A model generated the notes under the pieces. It was not told the DNA's origin, did not search any database, and saw nothing but the letters and a program-made list of their open reading frames with translations. Both the position numbers and the translations under genes were made by a program. A stretch of 45,374 bases of DNA from an uncultured Clostridia bacterium (GTDB taxonomy: Bacteria > Bacillota > Clostridia > Oscillospirales > Ruminococcaceae): NCBI GenBank assembly GCA_944388075.1, contig CALXHI010000040.1, positions 1 through 45,374 on the forward strand, read 5' to 3'. Of this stretch, positions 34,501-43,196 are shown piece after piece. Numbering within the stretch: the first letter of the stretch is position 1; every line of letters begins with the position of its first letter.

Positions 34501-35271
34501 TTATTTTCCAAAAACACAAAAATGAACAATTCCGAACCATTCCCGTATCCAGTAAGTCGGCACCAGATACCATGAAGTCTTTGCCGAAACCGGATAACAG
34601 GCGGTCAAACCCTCTTTTGCTGCTATGCGCTGTGCACGGAATTGGTGAAAACCATCCGTTGCCAGATAGATGTCACCGGTAATGCCCTGCTCCGTGAGTA
34701 TTTCCTTGGAAAAGCGGATGTTTTCCGAGGTCGAGGTGGATCTATCCTCCTGTATGATGCGGGACTTGTCTATGCCCAGCGCTTCCAGCTCTCGTGCCAT
34801 GCAGGCAGCCTCTGAAATCTCCTCATTGCTGCCCTGCCCACCGGATACAATCACCATCATCTCCGGATTCGCTTCCAAGACTTCGTATGCCGCACGAATG
34901 CGGCGGGACAGCATTAGGCTCGGCTGTGTGCCATTGACCTTGCAGCCCAGTACGATCATAGCTTTGGGCGTTTGCTCGGGCTGTTTGTATGCGCCATGGA
35001 GCATAAAGCCGCTCAGCACGATACACAGCAGAATCCCCGACACAAGACAAATGCCAATGATCGTTGTCATAATGCGTCCCCATCGGTGCGTGCGCAGGAC
35101 TTGCAGCTGTGCCGTCAGTGGATGATACCACAGCGACCCGGCAAACACGCAGAGCGATGCCGCCAACCCGAACAGATTGCCGGCATTGACAATCCCAAGC
35201 AGCATCGGCATCGCAAACAATATCGCAAATGCCGCCGCAATCAGACAAATGACCAGACGTACAAAAGACAT
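34501..35271 (-). CDS. YdcF/DUF218-family membrane protein
   Basis: The 256-residue protein has three N-terminal membrane helices (VRLVICLIAAAFAILFAMPM, a second near AASLCVFAGSLW, and TTIIGICLVSGILLCIVLSG) and a DUF218 domain. The domain contains MIVLGCKVNG, VIVSGGQGSNEEISEA and RSTSTSENIRFSKEIL, with the SENI Glu-Asn block typical of SanA/YdcF proteins linked to envelope processes. The ATG at 35271 is 2 nt after the TSCPD gene stop, with GGGGA as its site. A longer in-frame start at 35352 overlaps that gene and is rejected. Confidence 0.85.
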   Translation of the reverse strand: MSFVRLVICLIAAAFAILFAMPMLLGIVNAGNLFGLAASLCVFAGSLWYHPLTAQLQVLRTHRWGRIMTTIIGICLVSGILLCIVLSGFMLHGAYKQPEQTPKAMIVLGCKVNGTQPSLMLSRRIRAAYEVLEANPEMMVIVSGGQGSNEEISEAACMARELEALGIDKSRIIQEDRSTSTSENIRFSKEILTEQGITGDIYLATDGFHQFRAQRIAAKEGLTACYPVSAKTSWYLVPTYWIREWFGIVHFCVFGK

Positions 35272-35272
35272 G

Positions 35273-35521
35273 TCAATCCCCTGCATATGCCTTGAGTGCC
35301 TCGGCAAGCTGTGCCGGACAGGAGGTGGGCTTGTGACCGCAGCGAATACCATCGAGTCGGCGAATCACCTCGTCCACCTTCATATCCTTCACCAATGCTG
35401 CAACACCTTGACTGTTGCCATGGCAGCCGCCGATAATCTCAACGTTCTTGACGGTATCGCCGTCCAGTTCGATGCGCATTTTTCTGGCACATACGCCACG
35501 AGGGGTATATTCAAACGTCAT
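35273..35521 (-). CDS. TSCPD-domain small protein (TIGR03905 type)
   Basis: The 82-residue protein is a free TSCPD domain, otherwise found at the end of some ribonucleotide reductases. Cys11, Cys33, Cys61 and Cys68 (PRGVCARKM, GGCHGNSQG, RCGHKPTSCPAQL) could bind a metal. The stand-alone form has no assigned function. It lies 12 nt after the malic enzyme gene and 1 nt before ydcF, so all three are one operon. Confidence 0.85.
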   Translation of the reverse strand: MTFEYTPRGVCARKMRIELDGDTVKNVEIIGGCHGNSQGVAALVKDMKVDEVIRRLDGIRCGHKPTSCPAQLAEALKAYAGD

Positions 35522-35533
35522 GGAAAACTCCTT

Positions 35534-36718
35534 TCAATGATCGGAACAGATGCGTGCCACGCCATCGGTAATCGCTGCCGCTGCGACTGCTTCCGCAACC
35601 GATGCCGATACCTGCTCGCCAAACGGATTCGGGATCACGCATTCCGGCGACAGCTCGTTCTCCGACACGCAGCCGGCAATTGCCATCGCTGCCGCATGCT
35701 TCATGCCCTCGGTGATGCGAGAGGCACGAACGGATAATGCTCCCTTGAAGATACCCGGAAATGCCAGAACATTGTTGATCTGGTTCGGGAAATCACTGCG
35801 GCCCGTGCCGACAACATAGGCACCGGCTGCCAGTGCATCCTCCGGCATGATCTCCGGAACCGGATTCGCCATCGCAAAGACAAATGCCTTCTCCCGCATC
35901 GACTTGACCATATCCTGCGTCACCAGATTCGGCTTCGACACACCGATGAAGGCATCTGCGCCGTTGAGTGCCTCCGCCAGACCGCCGCGGACGTGGTCAC
36001 GGTTCGTGCGCTTGGAAAGCTCGGTCAATGCCTCCGAAGAGAGCTTATCGCCCTCGCAGACAATGCCCTTGGAATTCAGCACCAGAATATCCTCCACGCC
36101 GATCGTGAACAGCATATTCGCAATCGCTACACCGGCTGCGCCTGCACCATTGATGACCACACGCAGGTCGCTCAGCTGCTTGCCTGCTAGCTTTGCCGCA
36201 TTCATCATCGCTGCCGCCGTCACCACTGCCGTACCGTGCTGATCGTCGTGGAATACGGGAATATCGACCGCAGCCTGCAATTTCTGCTCGATCTCAAAGC
36301 AGCGGGGTGCAGAGATATCCTCCAGATTGATGCCGCCAAAGCTGCCCGCAATCAACGATACCGCATGGACGAACTCATCCGGATCTTTCGAGTTCACACA
36401 GAGCGGAATGGCATTTACGCCTGCAAATTCACGGAACAGCGCACATTTGCCCTCCATCACCGGCATCGATGCCAACGGACCGATATCGCCAAGTCCCAGT
36501 ACCGCTGTGCCATCGGTGATGACGGCAACGAGATTATTGCGGCTCGTCAGGTCATACGAGAGGGACGGATTCTTCTGAATCTCCAAACAGGGTCTTGCTA
36601 CGCCGGGCGTGTAGGCGATGGACAGTGCCTCCTGATCCTTGATCGACACACGAGAAATCACATCGAGCTTGCCGCCCCATTCCAGATGTGCCGCCAATGC
36701 TTTTTCCATAATATCCAT
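35534..36718 (-). CDS. Malic enzyme (NAD(P)-dependent, short form)
   Basis: The enzyme oxidatively decarboxylates malate to pyruvate. The 394-residue short form lacks the C-terminal phosphotransacetylase-like domain. It shows IAYTPGVARPCLEI, AVLGLGDIGPLASMPVMEGK, FREFAGVNAIPLCVNSKD, FHDDQHGTAVVTAAAMMNAA and the dinucleotide site VINGAGAAGVAIANML. Cofactor preference cannot be read with certainty. It leads the malic enzyme-TSCPD-ydcF operon from its own promoter. Confidence 0.95.
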   Translation of the reverse strand: MDIMEKALAAHLEWGGKLDVISRVSIKDQEALSIAYTPGVARPCLEIQKNPSLSYDLTSRNNLVAVITDGTAVLGLGDIGPLASMPVMEGKCALFREFAGVNAIPLCVNSKDPDEFVHAVSLIAGSFGGINLEDISAPRCFEIEQKLQAAVDIPVFHDDQHGTAVVTAAAMMNAAKLAGKQLSDLRVVINGAGAAGVAIANMLFTIGVEDILVLNSKGIVCEGDKLSSEALTELSKRTNRDHVRGGLAEALNGADAFIGVSKPNLVTQDMVKSMREKAFVFAMANPVPEIMPEDALAAGAYVVGTGRSDFPNQINNVLAFPGIFKGALSVRASRITEGMKHAAAMAIAGCVSENELSPECVIPNPFGEQVSASVAEAVAAAAITDGVARICSDH

Positions 36719-36777
36719 TTGCGTATTCTTCCTTTCCGTGAAAACGGGTTGTCCGCATTCACATATGATACTTTACT

Positions 36778-36806
36778 ATTATATCACAATTCTACATCCA
36801 ATGCAA
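36778..36806 (-). promoter_or_regulatory. Promoter of the malic enzyme operon
   Basis: The minus strand has TTGCAT (36801-36806) and TATAAT (36778-36783) separated by 17 nt. Confidence 0.8.
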
Positions 36807-36849
36807 GAATTTTTCACGCACAGCTGCCGTAAAAATCCCCTGCAAATGG

Positions 36850-36878
36850 TTGCATTCTCTCTGAAAATGTGCTATAAT
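36850..36878 (+). promoter_or_regulatory. Promoter of prfC
   Basis: TTGCAT (36850-36855) and TATAAT (36873-36878) are 17 nt apart, ~45 nt upstream of the start. Confidence 0.8.
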
Positions 36879-36922
36879 ATAAAAGTATGTCAGGATTACA
36901 ATTTCATTTGGAGGGATTTCAT

Positions 36923-38509
36923 TTGACTATGCAGGACGAGATTCGGCGCAGACGGACCTTCGCCATCATCTCTCACCCCGACGCCGGTAAAACCACACTC
37001 ACCGAAAAGCTGCTCCTCTACGGCGGTGCAATTGCCCTCGCCGGTACGGTCAAGGGTAAGAAAAATACCCGCCATGCCGTCTCCGACTGGATGGAAATCG
37101 AAAAGCAGAGAGGTATTTCCGTCACCTCTTCCGTCATGCAGTTTGAATACAACAACTGCTGCATCAATATCCTCGACACCCCCGGTCACCAAGACTTCTC
37201 CGAGGATACCTACCGTACCCTCATGGCAGCCGATGCCGCTATCATGGTCATTGATGCCTCCAAGGGTGTCGAGAACCAGACCCGGAAGCTGTTCAAGGTC
37301 TGCGTCATGCGCCATATCCCCATCTTCACCTTCATCAACAAGATGGACCGTGAGGCCCGCAATCCCTTTGACCTGCTCGAACAGATCGAACGGGAACTCG
37401 GCATCAAAACCTATGCTGTCAACTGGCCCATCGGTTCGGGCAAGGAATTCCGTGGTGTTTTCGACCTCGAAACACGCCATATCCTCTCCTTCGAGGCCAA
37501 TAACGGACAGCATACCGTTTCCAAAACCGAAGTCTCTCCCGATGATCCGCAGTTGGCAGAGCACATCGGCAAACAGAATCATCTTCAGCTTGCCGAGGAC
37601 ATTGAACTGCTCGATGGTGCTTCCGAGGACTTTAACCTCGAAGCCATTCAATCCGGTACGCTCTCGCCGGTATTCTTCGGTTCGGCACTCACGAATTTCG
37701 GTGTTGAGCCGTTTCTCAAGCGGTTTTTGGAGTTGACGCCGCCGCCGCTGGCACGTATCGCAAACGGCATAGAGATTTCGCCCTTTGATGAGAGCTTCTC
37801 GGCATTCGTGTTCAAGATTCAGGCGAATATGAACAAGGCGCATCGAGACCGTGTGACCTTCCTGCGCATCTGCTCGGGACAGTTCCGACGGGATATGGAA
37901 GTCTATCATGTGCAGGGCAACAAGAAAATGCGCCTCTCACAGCCCCAGATGATGATGGCGGAAAACCGTGAGGTCATCGATGAGGCCTATGCCGGCGATA
38001 TCATCGGTGTGTTCGATCCGGGTATCTTCTCCATCGGCGATACCATCTGTGCGCCCGGCAAGCAAATCTGCTTCGAGGGCATCCCGACCTTCGCACCCGA
38101 GCATTTCGCCCGTGTGCGCCACAAGGATACCATGAAGCGCAAGCAGTTCGTCAAAGGTGTCATGCAGATTGCGCAGGAGGGTGCGATCCAGATTTTCCAT
38201 GAGCCGGACAGCGGTATGGAAGAGGTCATTGTCGGCGTGGTCGGTGTACTGCAATTCGAGGTGTTCGAGCACAGAATGCGCACCGAGTACAATGTCGAAA
38301 TCATTCGGGAATCGCTCGGCTATCAGTATATCCGTTGGATCGGCGGCATCTCGACCGATACCAAGCCAAAGCTCATCATCAGTGAAGATACCAAGCTCGT
38401 GCAGGATTTCCGTGACCAATATCTCCTGCTCTTTACGAGCGAATGGAATATCCGTTGGGCACTCGAGCGCAACGAGGGATTGGAGCTGCTTGATTTCAGC
38501 AAGAACTAA
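36923..38509 (+). CDS. prfC: Peptide chain release factor 3
   Basis: RF3 is the GTPase that recycles RF1/RF2 after termination. The ~528-residue protein has ISHPDAGKTTLTEKLL (G1), the switch-I region with RGISVTSSVMQFEY, DTPGHQDFSEDTYRTL (G3) and INKMDR (G4), then the RF3-specific domains (GVEPFLKRFLELTPPPLAR, YQYIRWIGG). A TTG at 36923 is favoured because GGAGGG lies 7 nt upstream; the ATG at 36929 is an alternative. The stop TAA at 38507-38509 merges into a MITE-like end (AAGGCGACACCGCACAA). Confidence 0.95.
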   Translation: MTMQDEIRRRRTFAIISHPDAGKTTLTEKLLLYGGAIALAGTVKGKKNTRHAVSDWMEIEKQRGISVTSSVMQFEYNNCCINILDTPGHQDFSEDTYRTLMAADAAIMVIDASKGVENQTRKLFKVCVMRHIPIFTFINKMDREARNPFDLLEQIERELGIKTYAVNWPIGSGKEFRGVFDLETRHILSFEANNGQHTVSKTEVSPDDPQLAEHIGKQNHLQLAEDIELLDGASEDFNLEAIQSGTLSPVFFGSALTNFGVEPFLKRFLELTPPPLARIANGIEISPFDESFSAFVFKIQANMNKAHRDRVTFLRICSGQFRRDMEVYHVQGNKKMRLSQPQMMMAENREVIDEAYAGDIIGVFDPGIFSIGDTICAPGKQICFEGIPTFAPEHFARVRHKDTMKRKQFVKGVMQIAQEGAIQIFHEPDSGMEEVIVGVVGVLQFEVFEHRMRTEYNVEIIRESLGYQYIRWIGGISTDTKPKLIISEDTKLVQDFRDQYLLLFTSEWNIRWALERNEGLELLDFSKN

Positions 38510-38565
38510 GGCGACACCGCACAATCAAACACCGCACAATGCGTTCGTTTGCATTGTGCGGTGTT
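38506..38565 (+). terminator. MITE-like end plus terminator hairpin behind prfC
   Basis: CTAAGGCGACACCGCACAA (38506-38524) matches the end of the repeat family but no second inverted end is nearby. Directly after it, AACACCGCACAATGC (38528-38542) and its complement (38551-38565) form a 15-bp stem with TATTTG behind. The hairpin arms are themselves like the repeat end, so this terminator may derive from an element. It can also serve the histidine kinase gene on the other strand. Confidence 0.6.
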
Positions 38566-38572
38566 TATTTGC

Positions 38573-41083
38573 TTATTGCATCAGGCGTGCCAAAGTCTCA
38601 CAGAGTGCCTTGAAATCAATCGGCTTCGAGATATGCGCATTCATGCCTGCGGCTGTGGTTGCAGCAATGTCCTCGGCAAACGCATTCGCCGTGACCGCAA
38701 TGATCGGTATGGTTTCCGCATCCGGACGCTCCAGGGCGCGAATCTGCTCTGCCGCACCGCAACCATCCAGCTTCGGCATCTGCATATCCATCAGAATCGC
38801 ATCGAGTTCAAACGGCTGCGATTCGCTGAACTTCGTCACCGCTTCCTCGCCATTCCATGCCTGCACAATCGTCACTCCATGCTTGCGCAGCATTTCCGTT
38901 GCAATCTCCATGTTGATCAGATTGTCCTCGGCAAGCAGAATTTTCCTTCCCTGTAACGAAATCGTATCAGCCTTCTGCGGTTTGGAAACCGTTTCGGACG
39001 GCTCATCGGTCGATGCAAAGGGAATGGTCAATGTGAAGGTCGTGCCCTCTCCCACTGCACTCTCGACATAGATTTGCCCGCTCATCTCCGTAACCAAGCT
39101 CTTGACAATCGGCATACCAAGACCCGTGCCGGTGATGGGACGGCTTGAGAATCGTGGTTCTCTCGAATACGGTTCGAACAGCTGCGGCAGATATGCCTCG
39201 GACATACCAATGCCCGTATCGGATACCGTCAGTCGATAGGGTGTGCGGCCCGGACCTTCCAGCTCTTCCAGCGTAACAGTAATGCTGTCACCCTTGTCGG
39301 TAAACTTGAAGGCGTTTGAAATCAGGTTATTGAGAATCTGGTGAATGCGCATCGGATCGCCCATCACATGGCGATGCCGGATGTGATGCGAGAATGTAAA
39401 CTGCTTGCCCTCGGTTTCTGCCATAACCGTAAAGTTTGCGATACCCGTTTCAATCGTCTGCACCAGATCGATATGCTGATTGTTCAGCACCACCTTGCCC
39501 TGCTCCATGCGTGACATATCGAGGATATCGTTGATCAAATCGAGCAGCTGCTTACCCGAAAACCGTATCTTTTCGACATATCCGTGTACGGCTTCACAAT
39601 CGCCCTTATGCTCGAGTGCCAGCTTCGACAGACTCAGAATCGCATTGAGCGGTGTGCGCATATCGTGGCTCATGTTGCTGAAAAATGCCTGCTTGGTTTT
39701 CTCGCTGCGAATGGCGTTGTGCATCGCATTCTGCAGGAGTTCTCGCTCTTGCATCTGTGCCCGCATCTTTTGATCGACATCTCGGAAACACAGTACAACC
39801 TCATCATTGTCAAGGTCTGCGTCAAACAGCACCTGTACATTCACCCATCGATAGGTATCGCCGAACAGCCGCTCAAAATCACCGCCGTAATAGGACAGAT
39901 TCTGTGCTACCAGCTTGCGAATATGTGCCGCCGAAAAGCTCTCGACAAATTCCGTCTGCACATCCTCTTTCAGCACATGGATAATTGTTTGCAAAAATTC
40001 CGGATACGATCCGGTTTCCGGCAGCTTGGATTTCATGTACTCCGAGCCTTTGATCATTTCGTAGGTGTCATCCCGATAGTTGATGCGGTACACGGCATAA
40101 AACTGCTTGCCCAGTACCGCAACCGTTTCCGCTGCCCGCTCAACCTTTCTGTCAAGCCGATAGTTGCGAATACTGAAATACAACAAAATTAAGTAAAACG
40201 GAATCAGCACAAGCAGAAATGCCAGCGAAAAATCGTGCAGCTGATTGAGGGACGCAAGCGGTACTGTGACATATACATCCCAGCCAACCTTTGAAACCGA
40301 TGTGTGATAAATGCCCTGCTCTGCGCCATCGGCATCGGTGACCTCGCCGACATAGGCTGCATCGGGCGTTTCCTGCACCCCATCGGAAATCTGCTGCACA
40401 TAGGCCTGCATATCGTCCTTCGTTCCTGCACCGGACATCGCAAACAACAACGTCCCCTTCTCGTCACAGATATATACCGAGCCGTCATTCGGAACGGGAA
40501 TCCGGTCGGTATGCTCATGAATGTAATCCGGATAAATATCGAATACGAGTATCGTATCCGAATTTTTACATTTCTGTGCCATGGAAACCACATCTCGTTG
40601 TTCAAATGTGCCGGGATAGGCCTGCGTGAAGATGATTTCACCTTCCTCTGCCGCTTGTACCTGCGCATACCACGGTTTCTGCGTATAGTCAAACGGTTCA
40701 TAGTCCATATCCGGTGTTGCGGTAATCAGCTGCCCATCAAACACCATGTAAGCGTCGATGACCGGTGTGCCGAGCACCTTCTCAATCAGGCTGTGATAGC
40801 GATGTGCCCATGCTGTCATCTGTTCGACGGTAACATTCTCGGTCGTGTCGGCATCAATGCCCTCGACACCATAAGTCAGCAATGCCTGATATTTGTTCAG
40901 GTCACTCTGTACGCTTATCGCATAGCGGTCTGCCATCGATGTGCCGACCTCGATGTAGTCATCCATCAACGTATTTCGCACAAGCCGGTAAAACACCAGC
41001 GAGAGAATCGTCAGCATCAGCAAACCGAGGAAATAAAGCCATGTGCGCTGAATATTCTTTTTGATTTGTTCAGATTGCCGCAT
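38573..41083 (-). CDS. Hybrid sensor histidine kinase with receiver domain
   Basis: The 836-residue membrane kinase has a first helix (YFLGLLMLTILSLVFYRLV), an extracellular sensor (~40-275, Cache-like, with YDGQLITATPDMDYEPFDY-type region), a second helix (AFLLVLIPFYLILLYFSIRN) and a PAS-like section. HisKA has the phospho-His in FFSNMSHDMRTPLNAILSLS, the ATPase domain has NLISNAFKFTDKGD, DTGIGMS and GTGLGMPIVKSL, and the receiver (~715-836) has LLAEDN, the phospho-Asp in ILMDMQMPKLDG, and the Lys in ISKPID. No output regulator lies adjacent, so signals pass to a remote partner. It is divergent from the LRR-dockerin gene, sharing an 82-nt gap. Confidence 0.93.
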   Translation of the reverse strand: MRQSEQIKKNIQRTWLYFLGLLMLTILSLVFYRLVRNTLMDDYIEVGTSMADRYAISVQSDLNKYQALLTYGVEGIDADTTENVTVEQMTAWAHRYHSLIEKVLGTPVIDAYMVFDGQLITATPDMDYEPFDYTQKPWYAQVQAAEEGEIIFTQAYPGTFEQRDVVSMAQKCKNSDTILVFDIYPDYIHEHTDRIPVPNDGSVYICDEKGTLLFAMSGAGTKDDMQAYVQQISDGVQETPDAAYVGEVTDADGAEQGIYHTSVSKVGWDVYVTVPLASLNQLHDFSLAFLLVLIPFYLILLYFSIRNYRLDRKVERAAETVAVLGKQFYAVYRINYRDDTYEMIKGSEYMKSKLPETGSYPEFLQTIIHVLKEDVQTEFVESFSAAHIRKLVAQNLSYYGGDFERLFGDTYRWVNVQVLFDADLDNDEVVLCFRDVDQKMRAQMQERELLQNAMHNAIRSEKTKQAFFSNMSHDMRTPLNAILSLSKLALEHKGDCEAVHGYVEKIRFSGKQLLDLINDILDMSRMEQGKVVLNNQHIDLVQTIETGIANFTVMAETEGKQFTFSHHIRHRHVMGDPMRIHQILNNLISNAFKFTDKGDSITVTLEELEGPGRTPYRLTVSDTGIGMSEAYLPQLFEPYSREPRFSSRPITGTGLGMPIVKSLVTEMSGQIYVESAVGEGTTFTLTIPFASTDEPSETVSKPQKADTISLQGRKILLAEDNLINMEIATEMLRKHGVTIVQAWNGEEAVTKFSESQPFELDAILMDMQMPKLDGCGAAEQIRALERPDAETIPIIAVTANAFAEDIAATTAAGMNAHISKPIDFKALCETLARLMQ

Positions 41084-41108
41084 CGGTCAAACATCCTCTC
41101 TTTTTTGA

Positions 41109-41137
41109 TTGACATTACCTGCAATTTATGTTATACT
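41109..41137 (+). promoter_or_regulatory. Promoter of the LRR-dockerin gene
   Basis: TTGACA (41109-41114) and TATACT (41132-41137) are 17 nt apart in the gap shared with the divergent kinase gene, 28 nt before the start. Confidence 0.82.
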
Positions 41138-41165
41138 ATAATAAATACTCCAAAGGAGATCAGCT

Positions 41166-43132
41166 ATGAAACAATATCGTTTACCCACACTTGCAGTTGT
41201 CTGCACTATGCTGACTGCACTGCCGCACTTCGCACAGACCACGCCGGTCGTATCCGCCGAAGCCTACGAGCTTTTGGCATATGAGAACCATGGTGATTCC
41301 ATCGCCATCACCGACTGTGATCCGGCTGCGGAAACGGTTGTGATTCCATCTCAAATCGATGGACTGCCGGTTACGGTCATCGACAGCTATGCCTTCTATA
41401 ACTGTACCGCTTTGACGACAGTCACCATTCCCGATACTGTCACCACCATTGCAAGCTCTGCCTTTGCATCCTGCTACGCACTTGAACAAATTACGCTCGG
41501 TCATGCAGTCGCAAGCATTGGTGACTCCGCATTCGCCTTTTGCAGTGCACTCGAAACCATTTCCTTGCCGGATTCCGTGAAAACCCTCGGAGAGGACGCT
41601 TTTTTCTGGTGCTCCGGTATGACACAGATCGCCATCGGCGCATCCCTGACGCAGATCGGTGACGAAGCATTCACCTGCTGCAATGCGCTGACGGCGTTTC
41701 AGGTCCCGTCTACCAAAGCATCAACGGATTGCTCTATTCCAAAGACGGCAGCACGCTCCTGCGCTGCCCGGAGGGCATAAGCGGTACACTGACCCTTGCC
41801 GACTCGACGACAACCATTGCCGAATCTGCCTTATACAGCTGTGATATGCTGGAATGCGTCAATCTCGGTGCGAACGTAAGCAGCATCTGCGCCTATGCCT
41901 TTGCGCAATGTGAGTCCCTGAAAACCATAGCGGCAGACTCGATGAATCCGATCTATGGGAGCATGGACGGCGTACTGTATTCCAAAGACGGCACACAGCT
42001 GATTGTCTATCCAAGCGGTCATGGTGATGTATTCGTAGTACCGGAAACAGTCACCGCCATCTGTGACAATGCGTTTTACGATTGCGACAGCTTGACGGCA
42101 ATCACGTTGCCGGAATGCCTTACCACAATCGGCAAAGAAGCATTCTGGGACTGTGATGCGCTGACTTCGCTTACAATTCCCAATGCGGTCACAAGTCTTG
42201 GTTCTGCGGTTTGCTACGGCAGCAAATCGCTGACCGCCGTCACCATCGGCAATGGCGTGCAGACCATCAGTGACTCTGCCTTCGCCTATTGTAAAGTGCT
42301 TGAAACCGCAACCTTCGGTCACAACGTAACAACCATCGAGAATTCTGCTTTCTATGAATGCGATGATCTGCAAGCCGTTCACTTGCCCAATACCGTCACG
42401 ACCATCGGCAGTTATGCCTTTGCCAACTGCACGCAACTTTCCGATGTCGAACCGGGAACTGCGATCGAATCCCTTGGTGATTATGCCTTTGGCTGGTGCA
42501 GTGCCATGTCCGACATTCCGCTGCCCGATTCGCTCACCACACTCGGTGAGGGCGCGTTCTACGGCTGTTCAGGACTGCTGACGCTCACGCTGCCCAACTC
42601 CCTGACAACCCTTTGGCTCTATGCCTTCGGCAACTGCGATTCCCTGACCGATCTGACCTTGCCCGATACGCTGATAACCATCGGCGAAAGCGCATTCTTC
42701 GGCTGCGATCTGCTCGAAACCGTCACCATCGGCAACGGCGTCACAACTATTGCACGGGGTGCCTTTGATACCTGTGCAGCACTGACAACAGTCATCATTC
42801 CCAATTCTGTTACAACCATTGGCTATCAGGCATTCACTGCCTGCGATGCACTGGTCGATGTGCAATTTCTCGGCACAGAGCCGCAATGGAATACCATCCA
42901 AATCGGCGATGGCAACGAGGCACTCGCAGCTGTACGCTTCCTGAAAATCGCCGGTGATATCACTTGCGATGATGCAGTCACAATCGCAGATGCAGTCCGG
43001 CTCAATCGCTTTCTCGCCGAAGAATACGCACTCTCGGAACAAGGACTTGCCAATGCGGAATGTGACGGTATTTCGGGGATCACTGCCATAGATTTGCACT
43101 GTCTGCTGAAATGGCTTGCCGGAATCGCATAA
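41166..43132 (+). pseudogene. Secreted LRR (BspA-like)-dockerin protein, one-base frameshift
   Basis: The gene opens with a signal peptide (MKQYRLPTLAVVCTMLTALP, then HFAQTTPVVSAEA) behind AAAGGAG. About a dozen LRR_5 repeats of the type LTTVTIPDTVTTIASSAF and LETVTIGNGVTTIARGAF follow, ending with a dockerin (GDITCDDAVTIADAVRLNRF, IDLHCLLKWLAGIA). The frame breaks near 41703: GTCCCG needs one more C to give VPVYQSINGLLYSKDG, the usual repeat. The second part starts in another frame and is uninterrupted to the stop at 43132. Intact, it would be a cellulosome-attached adhesion or protein-binding component. It is divergent from the sensor kinase. Confidence 0.85.
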
Positions 43133-43155
43133 TCCAAACCATTCCCGGATACGGG

Positions 43156-43196
43156 AAGCGATGTGTCATGCAGCCTGCATCACACATCGCTTTTTC
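43156..43196 (+). terminator. Terminator of the LRR-dockerin gene
   Basis: AAGCGATGTGT and ACACATCGCTT arms with inner ATGCA/TGCAT pairs form a long stem followed by TTTTTCTT on the plus strand. Confidence 0.9.

Noticed and set aside
41690..41730. Programmed frameshifting in the LRR-dockerin gene
   Set aside because: The site GTCCCG is not a slippery heptamer and no downstream structure or internal Shine-Dalgarno is evident; a simple one-base deletion fits better.
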